Positions 1-9,537 of a DNA stretch of 64,000 nucleotides are shown here, in pieces. This DNA comes from an uncultured Cytophagales bacterium (lineage in GTDB: Bacteria > Bacteroidota > Bacteroidia > Cytophagales > Cyclobacteriaceae). The stretch spans positions 248,001 to 312,000 of the forward strand of contig CAJXNP010000005.1 of the NCBI GenBank assembly GCA_913057175.1, written 5' to 3'. The notes beneath the pieces were generated by a model that saw only the letters and a list, made by a program, of their open reading frames with translations, did not search any database and had not been told where the DNA came from. The stretch's first letter is position 1; every line of letters starts with the position of its first letter. A program made the position numbers and the translations under genes.

Positions 1-2024
1 AAATCCACTCTTCTTCCCAGGCCATCCGTCAAGATTCCATCATCAAGAACTTGCAACAAAATGTTAAATACATCAGGATGCGCTTTTTCAATCTCGTCAA
101 GAAGAACGACACTGTAAGGTTTCCTTCTGACTTTTTCAGTCAACTGTCCGCCTTCTTCATATCCCACATAGCCAGGAGGAGCTCCTACCAATCTTGAAAC
201 GGAAAATTTCTCCATGTATTCGCTCATATCAATTCGTATCAAGGCATCATCCTTGTCAAACAGATACGTTGCCAACACTTTCGCTAATTCCGTCTTACCT
301 ACGCCTGTTGGTCCCAGGAATATGAAAGTTCCAATTGGTTTTTTAGGATCTTTAAGCCCGACCCTGGTTCTTTGAATAGCCTTTACCAATTTTTTGATAG
401 CCTCCTGCTGACCCACAACTTTATGCTGAAGCTCAGAAGACATGTTTAAAAGCTTGGCAGATTCGTTTTGAGCTATTCTTTTGGTTGGCACACCGGTCAT
501 CATGGCAATTACTTCGGCCACATTATCTTCATTTACGGTATACCTCTTGGTCTTGGTCTCCTCTTCCCACTTTTCCTTTGCTACGCTTAATTGCTCCAGC
601 AATTTTTTCTCTTTATCACGCAGTTGCGCAGCTTCTTCGTATTTCTGGCTTTTTACGACCTTATTCTTTTCCTTTTTAATATTTTCAATTGATTCTTCAA
701 GTTTGATGATGTCATCAGGTACATGGATGTTATTAATATGCACCCTTGCACCAGCTTCATCCATTACATCGATTGCCTTGTCAGGCAAAAATCGATCGCT
801 GATATATCTATCTGACAATTTCACACAAGAATCAATAGCCTCCTCCGTATAATTCACGTGGTGGTGATCTTCGTATCGTTCTTTTATGTTATTGAGGATT
901 TCAATGGTTTCTTCAGGTGTAGTGGCATCTACCATCACAACCTGGAACCTTCTTGCCAGTGCGCCATCTTTTTCAATGTACTGTCGATATTCATCAAGCG
1001 TGGTTGCACCGATGCACTGAATTTCACCCCGTGCCAAAGCCGGCTTAAACATATTGGATGCATCCAATGATCCGGATGCTCCCCCTGCACCAACAATGGT
1101 ATGAAGTTCGTCAATGAAAAGGATAACTTCAGGAGCTTTTTCCAACTCGTTCATTACCGCTTTCATACGCTCCTCAAATTGTCCCCGGTATTTTGTTCCG
1201 GCAACAAGGCTGGCCAGATCAAGCGTGACAACCCTTTTGCCAAATAATACCCTGGAAACTTTCTTTTGTATAATTCTTAATGCCAACCCCTCAGCGATGG
1301 CAGTTTTACCAACTCCCGGTTCGCCAATTAGAATAGGGTTGTTTTTCTTCCTTCTACTCAGGATTTGGGCAACCCTTTCAATTTCTTTCTCACGTCCGAC
1401 AATTGGATCCAATTTATTCTCTTCAGCTAGTTTGGTCAGATCCCTTCCAAAATTATCAAGGACTGGAGTTCTTGATTTTTCTCCTTGTTTGCCGGATTCC
1501 CTACCAGATCCTGAACTACCTCCGAAAATTCTTGAAGACGAATCTTCATCCGGATCATCTGTGTCCGATGAAGAAGCCATTGGGTTTTCGGTTTGGTATT
1601 CCAATAATTCCTTAACCACTTCGTAATTGATATCAAATTTTTCAAGGATCTGGGTTGCCAGGTTATCCTCATCTCTCAGGATGGACAACAGCAAATGTTC
1701 AGTTCCAATAAGTTGGCTCTTGAAAATTTTAGCTTCCAGATATGTGATTTTTAAAACTTTTTCTGATTGACGGGTAAGTGGAATGTTTGCAAGATTTTTC
1801 ACGTTGCTGATGGAGGTGCCCTTAGTAGCCTGCTCGATTGTCGTTCTCAACTCTTCTAATGAAACACCTAATTTCTTCAATAATGAAATTGCTACTCCCT
1901 CGCCCTCGCGAATCATCCCCAGCAATAAGTGCTCGGTTCCAATGTAATCGTGCCCAAGCCTTAACGCTTCTTCCCTGCTTAGCGAGATTACCTCCTTTAC
2001 CCTATTTGAAAATTTAGCCTCCAT
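1..2024 (-). CDS. clpC: ATP-dependent Clp protease ATP-binding subunit ClpC (partial, C-terminus beyond left edge)
   Basis: AAA+ unfoldase that unfolds substrates and passes them to ClpP in the cytoplasm. From the ATG at 2024 the minus strand stays open for 674 codons to the window edge, so the last part of the second AAA module is missing. In order: two Clp_N repeats (about residues 1-145, each with GTEHLLL), a Ser/Asp-rich linker, AAA module 1 with Walker A GEPGVGKT near residue 235 and Walker B VILFIDE, a UVR-type segment ([17 protein letters not shown]), then AAA module 2 with GPTGVGKTE near residue 570 and [11 protein letters not shown]. The UVR segment in place of a long coiled-coil middle domain points to ClpC rather than ClpB. 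It is transcribed divergently from nothing close by; the next gene upstream is a minus-strand WbqC-like gene. Confidence 0.95.
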   Translation of the reverse strand, partial: MEAKFSNRVKEVISLSREEALRLGHDYIGTEHLLLGMIREGEGVAISLLKKLGVSLEELRTTIEQATKGTSISNVKNLANIPLTRQSEKVLKITYLEAKIFKSQLIGTEHLLLSILRDEDNLATQILEKFDINYEVVKELLEYQTENPMASSSDTDDPDEDSSSRIFGGSSGSGRESGKQGEKSRTPVLDNFGRDLTKLAEENKLDPIVGREKEIERVAQILSRRKKNNPILIGEPGVGKTAIAEGLALRIIQKKVSRVLFGKRVVTLDLASLVAGTKYRGQFEERMKAVMNELEKAPEVILFIDELHTIVGAGGASGSLDASNMFKPALARGEIQCIGATTLDEYRQYIEKDGALARRFQVVMVDATTPEETIEILNNIKERYEDHHHVNYTEEAIDSCVKLSDRYISDRFLPDKAIDVMDEAGARVHINNIHVPDDIIKLEESIENIKKEKNKVVKSQKYEEAAQLRDKEKKLLEQLSVAKEKWEEETKTKRYTVNEDNVAEVIAMMTGVPTKRIAQNESAKLLNMSSELQHKVVGQQEAIKKLVKAIQRTRVGLKDPKKPIGTFIFLGPTGVGKTELAKVLATYLFDKDDALIRIDMSEYMEKFSVSRLVGAPPGYVGYEEGGQLTEKVRRKPYSVVLLDEIEKAHPDVFNILLQVLDDGILTDGLGRRVD

Positions 2025-2136
2025 AAAGCAATCCTATTATTTTTTTAAATTTAGAAATTTTACCTCTAATTCTTAATCGATTCACTAATTTTTTTCACTT
2101 TTTATTATAACGGTAATAATTTGATATGGGTTCAAA

Positions 2137-2763
2137 CTACCTGATTGTATTTTTAACTATATCCAGTGATTGACTTCCCGTACAAAATAACAGATCTATA
2201 ACACTTAAATTGCCCACAAAGTTATTGCCAAACACCTGGGAATACTCAAAAGAAATATAGTTTGTCTGTTCGTAATCTTTTCTTTTCGGATGTATTAACC
2301 CTCTCACGTCAATTTGATCATTTTTGGGCAATTTATCAAAATCATCGGTAAATTTAATTTCGAACTCCATTCTAAGTAATTTCAGACAAATTGTCAGAAG
2401 TTCAAGATTAAGGTCAAATAACCACTTATGTCTCTTACGTAAAATATTGAGAAATTCTTCATTAAAATATTCATAAAATGGAGCTTTGCCATATGCGGAC
2501 ATTATAGCCCTTGTATGAGTTCCCAGCCACTTCTGATGATAGTCGATTTCAATATCTGTAATTAACTGTTTGCCTTTGTGTTTAACTGGAACAATTAAAT
2601 CCTCTATTTTGTTTGCCCCGCGAATGCTACAACGATTTCTATAGCTTTGTTTTACATAGTGTTCATGCTTCTCAATGAAAACGGTTTTGTACTTGCTTAA
2701 GTATCCAAAATATTCGATGCATGGCAGGTAATGTAATTCAATGATTATTGAATTATTTTGCAT
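2137..2763 (-). CDS. WbqC-like family protein
   Basis: 208-residue protein resembling the WbqC-like family. It has the family's N-terminal layout (IELHYLPCIEYFGYL, then NRCSIRGANKIEDLIVPVKH) and the central segment DIEIDYHQKWLGTHTRAI. WbqC-like proteins are found near surface polysaccharide genes in some bacteria, but their biochemical role is unsettled and no glycan genes are nearby here. No signal peptide or membrane segment is visible, so it is probably cytoplasmic. It lies 11 bp downstream of the M16 peptidase gene on the same strand and is probably co-transcribed with it. The family call rests on recognition of these segments only. Confidence 0.75.
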   Translation of the reverse strand: MQNNSIIIELHYLPCIEYFGYLSKYKTVFIEKHEHYVKQSYRNRCSIRGANKIEDLIVPVKHKGKQLITDIEIDYHQKWLGTHTRAIMSAYGKAPFYEYFNEEFLNILRKRHKWLFDLNLELLTICLKLLRMEFEIKFTDDFDKLPKNDQIDVRGLIHPKRKDYEQTNYISFEYSQVFGNNFVGNLSVIDLLFCTGSQSLDIVKNTIR

Positions 2764-2774
2764 TTAGAAGAGAA

Positions 2775-4013
2775 TTATGATTCAGAGAGGTAATGTAATG
2801 TTGAACAATTTTCTTTTTGAAGGATGGTCTGAGAAATATTCAAAATACCTTCTTTAGTGACGCTTCGGACCGATTCAATTTCTGTGTTGGCCAGCTCGGT
2901 ATCACCAAGAACGGTTGCGATGGCAAGATTCATTGCGCGGTGCAGAACTTCAGCTTCTCCATAGATGATTGTTGACTCAGCCTGATTTTTTACCTTTTCA
3001 ATTTCGAAGTCCTCAATATTTTTTTCCTTGAAATCCTCTAAAATTTTCCAGATCTCTTTTTCAGCTTCTTCTACATTTTGCTCAGGATTTAATTTTCCGC
3101 TGACAATCAATAAACCAGGCTCATAAGAGCTGGATAAGTTAGCAGAGATGGAATTGAAAACGGGTCTTTTCTTCACAAGATCTTCATATAGCCTTGATGA
3201 ATGTCCCCTGCCAAGAATATCGGATAGAAGATCTGCTTCGTGGTAATATTCATCCTTTCTTCCGGGCACATGAAAGACCATATAAATAGCATTGAGAGGT
3301 ACATTTGCACGAACTTCATCCCGCCTGTATTCATTTTGCTTAGGCTCAGTTGGTAGTGGAAGTTTATTCACGTTTCGTTTTGGAATATTTCCGTACCATT
3401 TGTTTACTTTCTCAAGAACCTCCTTTTCCCGAATATTTCCAGCGATCACCAGCACAGCATTATCAGGAGCATAGAAGTTGAAAAAGAATTTTTTCACATC
3501 ATCCATGTTGGCTTCCTCAATGTGGCTGATATCCTTTCCGATTGTTGGCCATTGGTAGGGATGAACTTTATAAGCTAGAGGTCGCAATTTCAACCATACA
3601 TCACCATAAGGCTGGTTGAGATATCGCTGTTTAAACTCTTCTATGACAACCTTTCTTTGAACCTCTAAAACTTTTGGATCAAAAGAAAGCTCCAGCATTC
3701 TGTCCGATTCCAGCCAGAGTGCTGTTTCCAGGTTTTGTGCTGGCAGGGTTATGTAATAATTAGTGATATCAGTCGAGGTAAAGGCGTTATTGTCTCCTCC
3801 AACCTGCTGAAGGTAATCATCAAAATTCTTGATATTCTTTGAGCCTCCAAACATCAGGTGTTCAAACAAATGAGCAAAGCCGGTTTTTTCAATGTGCTCA
3901 TTTTTCGAACCTACATCATATAAAGTATTTACAACGGCAAGAGGTGTGGTGTGATCTTCGTGGATGATTAAAGTGAGCCCGTTGTCAAGAATGTGTTTGT
4001 TGTATTTTATCAT
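2775..4013 (-). CDS. M16 family zinc metallopeptidase (insulinase-like)
   Basis: 412-residue zinc peptidase of the pitrilysin/processing-peptidase family. The inverted zinc motif HxxEH is intact (H48-L-F-E51-H52), followed by the usual FGGSKN context and the distal Glu region (VVIEEFKQR). The length fits one M16 half (catalytic N-domain plus inactive C-domain), as in short bacterial M16 proteins that dimerise; many Bacteroidota carry paired genes, but no partner is adjacent here. There is no signal peptide, so it is either cytoplasmic or exported by another route. A TAnnTTTG box lies 18-25 bp upstream of the ATG. The downstream WbqC-like gene follows after 11 bp. Confidence 0.9.
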   Translation of the reverse strand: MIKYNKHILDNGLTLIIHEDHTTPLAVVNTLYDVGSKNEHIEKTGFAHLFEHLMFGGSKNIKNFDDYLQQVGGDNNAFTSTDITNYYITLPAQNLETALWLESDRMLELSFDPKVLEVQRKVVIEEFKQRYLNQPYGDVWLKLRPLAYKVHPYQWPTIGKDISHIEEANMDDVKKFFFNFYAPDNAVLVIAGNIREKEVLEKVNKWYGNIPKRNVNKLPLPTEPKQNEYRRDEVRANVPLNAIYMVFHVPGRKDEYYHEADLLSDILGRGHSSRLYEDLVKKRPVFNSISANLSSSYEPGLLIVSGKLNPEQNVEEAEKEIWKILEDFKEKNIEDFEIEKVKNQAESTIIYGEAEVLHRAMNLAIATVLGDTELANTEIESVRSVTKEGILNISQTILQKENCSTLHYLSES

Positions 4014-4030
4014 TTATTGATTTTGGAGTT

Positions 4031-4038
4031 CAAATATA
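4031..4038 (-). promoter_or_regulatory. Bacteroidota-type -7 promoter box upstream of the M16 peptidase
   Basis: Read on the minus strand this is TATATTTG, an exact match to the Bacteroidota -7 consensus TAnnTTTG, 17 bp before the ATG at 4013. No convincing TTTG -33 box is visible at the usual spacing, so this is a candidate only. Confidence 0.4.
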
Positions 4039-4100
4039 ATAGAAAAAGAAAGTTGACCGATCATGATATACAAAATCCTACGGATTAATTATATTATAAA

Positions 4101-6089
4101 ATGGAATATAAAGCTGAAAAATTTTCCCAAAAAAAGTTAATCCGCATCTACCGGAATCTCATTTTTCCGAGATTGATCGAAGAGAAAATGTTGATCCTTT
4201 TGAGACAGGGGAAGATCAGTAAGTGGTTTTCAGGGATTGGCCAGGAAGCTATCGCTGTCGGAAGTACCTTGATACTGGATGAAGATGAATACGTTCTACC
4301 CGTTCATCGTAATCTGGGGGTTTTTACAACCAGAGGTGTCGACCTGACTCACTTATTCGCCCAGTTTATGGGAAAGAAAGAAGGGTTTACAAAAGGCAGA
4401 GACCGGTCCTTTCATTTCGGATCTACGAAAAATCACATTGTTGGAATGATCTCACATTTAGGAGCACAACTCTCAGTGGCTGATGGAATTGCTTTGGCAA
4501 AAAAGCTGAAGGGAGAGAAAAAAGTGACAATTGTTTTTACCGGAGAAGGAGGGACTAGCGAAGGGGAATTTCATGAAGCATTGAATATAGCTGCTGTTTG
4601 GGAACTTCCCATTGTATTTCTTGTGGAGAATAATGGATATGCGCTTTCAACTCCTGTCGAAGAGCAATTCCGTTTCAAGTCAATCGCAGAAAAAGGGATA
4701 GGATATGGTATCGAAAGCTATTCAATTGATGGAAACAACATTCTGGAAGTAATGACAACACTTGATAGTATTGTAAAGAAAATCAGGAATAAACCAGAGT
4801 GTGCTTTGGTAGAGGCCAGAACCTTTCGAATGCGTGGGCATGAAGAAGCATCGGGAGTAAAATATGTGCCACCAGAATTATTGGAAAACTGGAAGGAAAA
4901 AGACCCCATCACTTTGTATGAAAATTATCTACTGGAAAATGGGATTATAAAACAGAAAGAAATTGAATCAATAAAACTGGACTTACAAAAGGAAATAAAT
5001 GAATGCTGGGAAAAAGCATTTGTTTTGCCGGATATTGTTCCAAATGAAGGTATGGAATTAGCCGATGTATATCATCCGATCAGGACAAAGAAAAATGATA
5101 TCGACATTAACAGTTTAAAGGAAGCACAGGAATTAAGGTACATCGACGCTATTTCTCAGGGGCTGGACCAATCAATGGAAAAATTTCCTTACCTCATTTT
5201 AATGGGGCAGGACATAGCAGAGTATGGAGGAGCTTTTAAGTTGACGGATGGATTTGTGAAAAAGTATGGAAGAGAGAGAGTTCGCAACACTCCACTTTGT
5301 GAGTCTGCGGTTGTTGGCATGGGTTTAGGGCTCTCCATCGAAGGATATAAATCGGTTATCGAAATGCAATTTGCAGATTTTGTCAGTTGTGCTTTCAATC
5401 AGATTGTCAATAACCTGGGCAAGTCTCATTATCGGTGGGGGCAGCATTCCGATGTTGTGATCCGAATGCCCACAGGCGCTGGATTAGGCGCCGGACCTTT
5501 TCATAGCCAATCAACAGAATCCTGGTTTTTTCATGTTCCGGGGCTGAAAATTGTTTATCCCTCAAATCCTTTTGATGCAAAGGGTTTATTAATTGCAGCT
5601 ATAGAAGATCCCAATCCGGTTTTGTATTTCGAGCACAAATTCCTGTATCGATCTGTCAAGGGAATGGTGCCTTCGGAATATTATGATATCGAAATCGGTC
5701 GCGCTAAAATAATTTCAAAAGGTGATAAGCTTACCGTTATTACTTATGGACTGGGAGTGAAATGGATAATGGATATGATTGAGGAATTTGAGCGGGAATC
5801 CCTGGAAATAATTGATTTGAGAAGTTTGCTTCCCTGGGACAGGGAAACAGTTTTTACATCAGTCAAAAAAACGAATAAAGTCATTATCATTCATGAAGAT
5901 ACGCTAACCGGCGGAATTGGAGCCGAAATAGCAGCTTCTATCAGCGAATATTGCTTTGAATATCTCGATGCGCCCGTTAAAAGAATTGGGGCGCTTGATA
6001 CCCCTGTTCCCTTCAATAAATTGTTGGAAGATGACTTTTTGCCAAAGAACCGTATTAAAAAGGGTATTTTGGAAATATTAGAATACTAG
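4101..6089 (+). CDS. Fused alpha/beta E1 component of a thiamine-dependent 2-oxoacid dehydrogenase
   Basis: 662-residue decarboxylating E1 subunit with the alpha and beta chains joined in one polypeptide. Residues ~1-330 are the alpha part with the thiamine diphosphate motif (GEGGTSEGEFHEALN ... LVENNGYALS; the usual GDG is GEG). Residues ~345-662 are the beta part (LMGQDIAEYGGAFKLTDGF, TPLCESAVVGMGLGLS, then a C-terminal transketolase domain with HEDTLTGGIGAEIA). Fused E1 proteins of this type in Bacteroidota are usually annotated as branched-chain 2-oxoacid or pyruvate dehydrogenase E1; the substrate cannot be decided here. The cognate E2 is not in the window. LipA (9.5 kb) and dihydrolipoyl dehydrogenase (52.5 kb) serve the same type of complex. 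It is divergent from the M16 gene. Confidence 0.92.
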   Translation: MEYKAEKFSQKKLIRIYRNLIFPRLIEEKMLILLRQGKISKWFSGIGQEAIAVGSTLILDEDEYVLPVHRNLGVFTTRGVDLTHLFAQFMGKKEGFTKGRDRSFHFGSTKNHIVGMISHLGAQLSVADGIALAKKLKGEKKVTIVFTGEGGTSEGEFHEALNIAAVWELPIVFLVENNGYALSTPVEEQFRFKSIAEKGIGYGIESYSIDGNNILEVMTTLDSIVKKIRNKPECALVEARTFRMRGHEEASGVKYVPPELLENWKEKDPITLYENYLLENGIIKQKEIESIKLDLQKEINECWEKAFVLPDIVPNEGMELADVYHPIRTKKNDIDINSLKEAQELRYIDAISQGLDQSMEKFPYLILMGQDIAEYGGAFKLTDGFVKKYGRERVRNTPLCESAVVGMGLGLSIEGYKSVIEMQFADFVSCAFNQIVNNLGKSHYRWGQHSDVVIRMPTGAGLGAGPFHSQSTESWFFHVPGLKIVYPSNPFDAKGLLIAAIEDPNPVLYFEHKFLYRSVKGMVPSEYYDIEIGRAKIISKGDKLTVITYGLGVKWIMDMIEEFERESLEIIDLRSLLPWDRETVFTSVKKTNKVIIIHEDTLTGGIGAEIAASISEYCFEYLDAPVKRIGALDTPVPFNKLLEDDFLPKNRIKKGILEILEY

Positions 6090-6203
6090 AGGCGATAGTC
6101 TTCCAACCATACAATTTTAATAGATATAGTACATTATATACATAAAGAAGTGACTAGTTAACTGAAAATAGCCAAATAAGCTTATTTTTGGGTTTTTGAT
6201 TAA

Positions 6204-6413
6204 TTAAACAGGTGTAAAACGGCAACGGGTATCACATTTCGAATCGTCATATTTCTTTCATTTTTCGTTGTCCTGCAATGGACTACCCAGGATGCTTTTG
6301 CCCAGGTTTTACCCGGGGAAAAGATTGAGCAGGATCAAAAAAGAAAAAGACTGGAAAGAAAACGTCATCGTAAAAGTGCAAAAACGCGAACAGTTAAAAA
6401 GAAATCCCGGCTT
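6204..6413 (+). other. In-frame upstream extension of the repeat protein, encoding a signal peptide without a standard start codon
   Basis: The frame of the gene at 6414 stays open upstream to a TAA at 6201-6203. It encodes a classic signal peptide, IVIFLSFFVVLQWTTQ followed by DAFAQ at about 6243-6305, then a basic stretch. There is no ATG, GTG or TTG in this frame before the TTG at 6414. A GTG at 6212-6214 is one base out of frame: removing the T at 6215 would give GTG AAA ACG GCA, an ideal N-terminus. So the true start is either a rare codon or has been hidden by a one-base insertion (real or an assembly error). Confidence 0.65.
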
Positions 6414-8291
6414 TTGGAAAAATTTTATTTCGGCAACCGTTCCAGGCAAATTCAGAAAAATCCTGGTCAGATCGAATTAAAACCAAAAGCCATTCAAATG
6501 GCTGGCTCTGTACGGCCTCCGGAGAAAAATCCCGCCAGAAAGAATAGAAAATCATTTAATGTACAAAAGCAAAATCTCCGATATGCCTCCAAATCCGTTC
6601 AAAAAGGTTTAGGGGGAAAACCTGTTTTTGGTGAAAATAAAAAGTTGTCCTACAAGTACAGCTCCAATCTGATGAAGAAGTACAGTGGCAACATCAGGTA
6701 CAAATCACCTGGCAAGGTTCGTAAAAGGAATTCCAAAATTCAGGCAAGGGATAGGGGAGAGATAGCTGTTGTGCCGAAGCAATTGCAGGGACAGGTAAAT
6801 GCTGACAAATCACGGGGCTCCAGGAACCCCGGCAAATCGAGGCAAAAATCCATCAATAAACAAATTGACGAATTCAGGGAAAAATCTGCCAGGCAGCAAG
6901 ATTATTCGGGAGATATTTATTTGTCCAAAAAGAATAAACAACTCAGTGGAAAATACCATTCAAAAGCTGTCCAGCAATATAGTGGTAGCGTAAAAGCAGA
7001 ATCCTCATCATCGAAAAATAAGTGGAGTAAAAAGTTTTCCAAATACAACGTCAATTATTCGGGATTCCAAAAAGGATACACGAAAAAGCAACGTGATCAA
7101 ATGCAGGAAGGGAAATCGATGAATATGGCCAGTTATCAGGGCAATAGAAAGGCGGAATCACGATCAGCTAAGAGCAAATGGAACAAAAGGTTCTCTAAAT
7201 ACAATGTCAATTATTCGGGATATCAAAAAGCTTTAACCAAAAAGCAAAAAAACCAGAGTCTGGAAGGAGAGTCATTAATTTTGTCTAATTATCAGGGTAA
7301 TAGAAAGGCTGAAAATCAATCTGCAAAGTCCCGTTGGAATAAAAGATTTTCCAAATACAACGTGAATTATTCAGGGTTTCAGAGAGGATATACCAAAAAA
7401 CAAAGAGACCAAATGATGGAAGGTAAATCGCTCAACATGTCTGACTACTCAGGAAATGTCAAACGGGAATCAAACTCGAAACGGGAAAAATGGTACAAAG
7501 CCAATTCCAAATACCTGAGCAATTATAGTGGCAATATCAAAATTAAGAGTAAGAAAGCCCGTCAGCAGGAATTGGCAGGCAAAAGCTCAAATTTCTCCAA
7601 TTATACAGGCTTTCATAAAACCGATACCAAAAAACAACGCGAAAGTTATTTCAAATTGCATAAGAAGGTCATTACTAATTATTCTGGGAATTTAAAGGGT
7701 TACACAAAGAAACAGCGTCAGCAAATGTTGGAGGGCAAGTCTTTGAACATGGCAGATTACCAGGGAGAAATTAAGTTGAAACCTGAGAAGTATCGGGATA
7801 GAAAAATGGAAAATAAAGCTTCGGTTTTAGCAAATTATCAGGGGGAAATCAAAACAAAATCTGAGAAGATGCTGAAAAAGGACAGGCAGGATAAAGCGGC
7901 AGTTATGGCCAACTACCAGGGCAACATCGTTCTTCAATCCCGGGATGAAAAGAAATTGGGCTATAAATACATGTCAAAGATCGCCCACAATTATAAAGGA
8001 AATCTCAAAGCCGTCTCGCAGAATAAAAAGGATAGAAATTTCAGGGAATTGTCGGCAAGAAATCAACAGGTAATTGGAAATTTTCGCCTGAAGTATAAGT
8101 TTGTAAAAGATTTAGAAGCCCAGATCAACTCAGCCAGGGTTCATAACTATGAGGGTGGTCCCAAATCCAGCTGGATTACCAGGATGTGGTATAAAATAAC
8201 AGATAGAAGTGGTGAAAAGCTGAAAAAAACAGACAATACCATCAAAAAGCCAAGATATGATACCCGGGAATCGGAAATATGGTATGATTAA
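6414..8291 (+). CDS. Secreted lysine-rich Tyr-x-Gly repeat protein of unknown function
   Basis: I do not recognise a named family. From the first in-frame start codon (TTG, 6414) the product is 625 residues, but the frame extends upstream into a signal peptide, so the real protein is nearer 690 residues and exported. It is very basic and built from about 17 imperfect units of 20-33 residues with the core [N/D]Y[S/Q/T]G[N/F/E]xK, for example VNYSGFQKGYTKKQRDQM, ASYQGNRKAE and ANYQGEIKTKSEK. A longer two-unit period (KWNKRFSKYNVNYSG ... SYQGNRKAE) recurs three times between about 7020 and 7440. The C-terminus (SSWITRMWYKITDR ... ESEIWYD) is non-repetitive. Short beta-strand repeats with Tyr/Gly suggest a fibrous, solenoid or surface-matrix protein; this is inference. 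Confidence 0.8.
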   Translation: MEKFYFGNRSRQIQKNPGQIELKPKAIQMAGSVRPPEKNPARKNRKSFNVQKQNLRYASKSVQKGLGGKPVFGENKKLSYKYSSNLMKKYSGNIRYKSPGKVRKRNSKIQARDRGEIAVVPKQLQGQVNADKSRGSRNPGKSRQKSINKQIDEFREKSARQQDYSGDIYLSKKNKQLSGKYHSKAVQQYSGSVKAESSSSKNKWSKKFSKYNVNYSGFQKGYTKKQRDQMQEGKSMNMASYQGNRKAESRSAKSKWNKRFSKYNVNYSGYQKALTKKQKNQSLEGESLILSNYQGNRKAENQSAKSRWNKRFSKYNVNYSGFQRGYTKKQRDQMMEGKSLNMSDYSGNVKRESNSKREKWYKANSKYLSNYSGNIKIKSKKARQQELAGKSSNFSNYTGFHKTDTKKQRESYFKLHKKVITNYSGNLKGYTKKQRQQMLEGKSLNMADYQGEIKLKPEKYRDRKMENKASVLANYQGEIKTKSEKMLKKDRQDKAAVMANYQGNIVLQSRDEKKLGYKYMSKIAHNYKGNLKAVSQNKKDRNFRELSARNQQVIGNFRLKYKFVKDLEAQINSARVHNYEGGPKSSWITRMWYKITDRSGEKLKKTDNTIKKPRYDTRESEIWYD

Positions 8292-8305
8292 TTTTTTGAA
8301 TGTAA

Positions 8306-8653
8306 ATGTGGAGAGAATTAAAAAGTGTTGAGTCGCTGAGCATTATTTCAGAGGAGTCAAAAAGCAAACCGGTAATTATTTTTAAGCATAGTACAAGGTG
8401 TTCAACGAGTGCACTTGCGCTTAACCGGTTGGAAAGAAATTGGAATAAAGATGAGATGAACGATCTTAACCCTTTTCTTTTGGATGTTATTAGGTACAGG
8501 GATATATCCAATTATATTGAAGCATCGTTTCAGATCACTCATCAGTCGCCTCAGGTTTTGATTATCAAAAATGGTATTTGTGTGTATGATCAATCTCATT
8601 TTGGGATCAACTACGACGAGTTGAAAAAACTTTGTGAAGACGACATCAGTTAA
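8306..8653 (+). CDS. ytxJ: Bacillithiol system redox-active protein YtxJ
   Basis: 115-residue thioredoxin-fold protein of the YtxJ family, proposed to act as a monothiol bacilliredoxin-type protein in the cytoplasm. The active-site segment is FKHSTRCSTSALA with a single cysteine (C32) and no second Cys of a CxxC, followed by the family's SPQVLIIKNGICVYDQSHF beta-strand region. The gene starts 14 bp after the repeat-protein gene on the same strand. The function fits the window, which also carries bshA (19.5 kb) and bshC (24.7 kb) for bacillithiol synthesis. Confidence 0.88.
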   Translation: MWRELKSVESLSIISEESKSKPVIIFKHSTRCSTSALALNRLERNWNKDEMNDLNPFLLDVIRYRDISNYIEASFQITHQSPQVLIIKNGICVYDQSHFGINYDELKKLCEDDIS

Positions 8654-8750
8654 TTATTAGTTGTAAACTGAAACATAAATTGATAATAATTCATTAAATT
8701 TATCATTACTGAATTGTCAGCAGTCCATAGTAAACACTTAGCATTAGTAA

Positions 8751-9473
8751 ATGGGGAGAAAAATTAAACTCACTTTTTCATTGATATTCCTGGTGGTATT
8801 AAGCAGCCATGGTCAGTATGCCGGCGATTATGAATATACCAGGGAATTTGTTTGGGGAATCACAAAAGCTACTAATAGCGGATTGATTGGTGGGGTGATG
8901 TTTAAGCATACACGAATGCTCAAGGAAGATTTGTTTCATGGTGGCCAACTTGAAATTGTTAATATCAAACATCCACAGGAACAAAAATTTTATACCGGTG
9001 CGGGAAATACATTTATCTGGGGAAAAGAAAATTACCTGTATAGCATTAGGTTTTCGTATAGCAGGGAATATATTTTATTCAGGAAAGCTCCTCAACAGGG
9101 TGTCCAGATTAATCTCATCACGCAGCTCGGACCAACTATTGGACTTGAATCCCCCTATTACATTGAAGTAGCTGAGGGAAATGGCAGGACAACTAAAGTT
9201 CCCTATGATGCGGAAAAGCATAATAGTGGAGCTGCCATTGTCGGCAATGGTAATTTTTTACAAGGACTGTTTGAATCAAGTGTTGTGCCAGGCCTCAATG
9301 CCAGGCTTGCTTTTGCATTTGAATTCGGATCGTTCAGAAGCAATGTCGTGGGAATTGAGACAGGCTTTCAGTCAGATTTTTTCATTCGTGAAATTAACAT
9401 GATCCCGACAGCCAATAATCAAAGCATTTTTCCTAACGCTTATTTCACTCTTTTCTACGGTTCGAGAAAATAG
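8751..9473 (+). CDS. Exported protein, probable small outer-membrane beta-barrel
   Basis: 240 residues with an N-terminal signal peptide (KIKLTFSLIFLVVLSSHGQ). The mature part alternates aromatic and small residues in short strands (TREFVWGITKATNSGLIGGVMF, LYSIRFSYSREYILF, ARLAFAFEFGSFRSN) and ends in an aromatic/basic strand (AYFTLFYGSRK), as in small Bacteroidota outer-membrane barrels. No named family is recognised. It stands alone between ytxJ and lipA on the same strand, 64 bp before the lipA start. Confidence 0.7.
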   Translation: MGRKIKLTFSLIFLVVLSSHGQYAGDYEYTREFVWGITKATNSGLIGGVMFKHTRMLKEDLFHGGQLEIVNIKHPQEQKFYTGAGNTFIWGKENYLYSIRFSYSREYILFRKAPQQGVQINLITQLGPTIGLESPYYIEVAEGNGRTTKVPYDAEKHNSGAAIVGNGNFLQGLFESSVVPGLNARLAFAFEFGSFRSNVVGIETGFQSDFFIREINMIPTANNQSIFPNAYFTLFYGSRK

Positions 9474-9512
9474 ATTTATACCCAATTTCTCTCATCTGCC
9501 GTATTAATATTT

Positions 9513-9520
9513 TAACTTTG
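9513..9520 (+). promoter_or_regulatory. Candidate -7 promoter box of lipA
   Basis: TAACTTTG matches the Bacteroidota -7 consensus TAnnTTTG and ends 17 bp before the lipA ATG. The -33 region has only a weak match (TTTC near 9486). Candidate only. Confidence 0.45.
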
Positions 9521-9537
9521 CATCGAAATAGTGAATT

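Noticed and set aside
481-1626. Open frames on the plus strand opposite clpC
   Set aside because: They are antisense to a continuous ClpC frame with intact Walker motifs and give low-complexity Ser/Leu-rich products.
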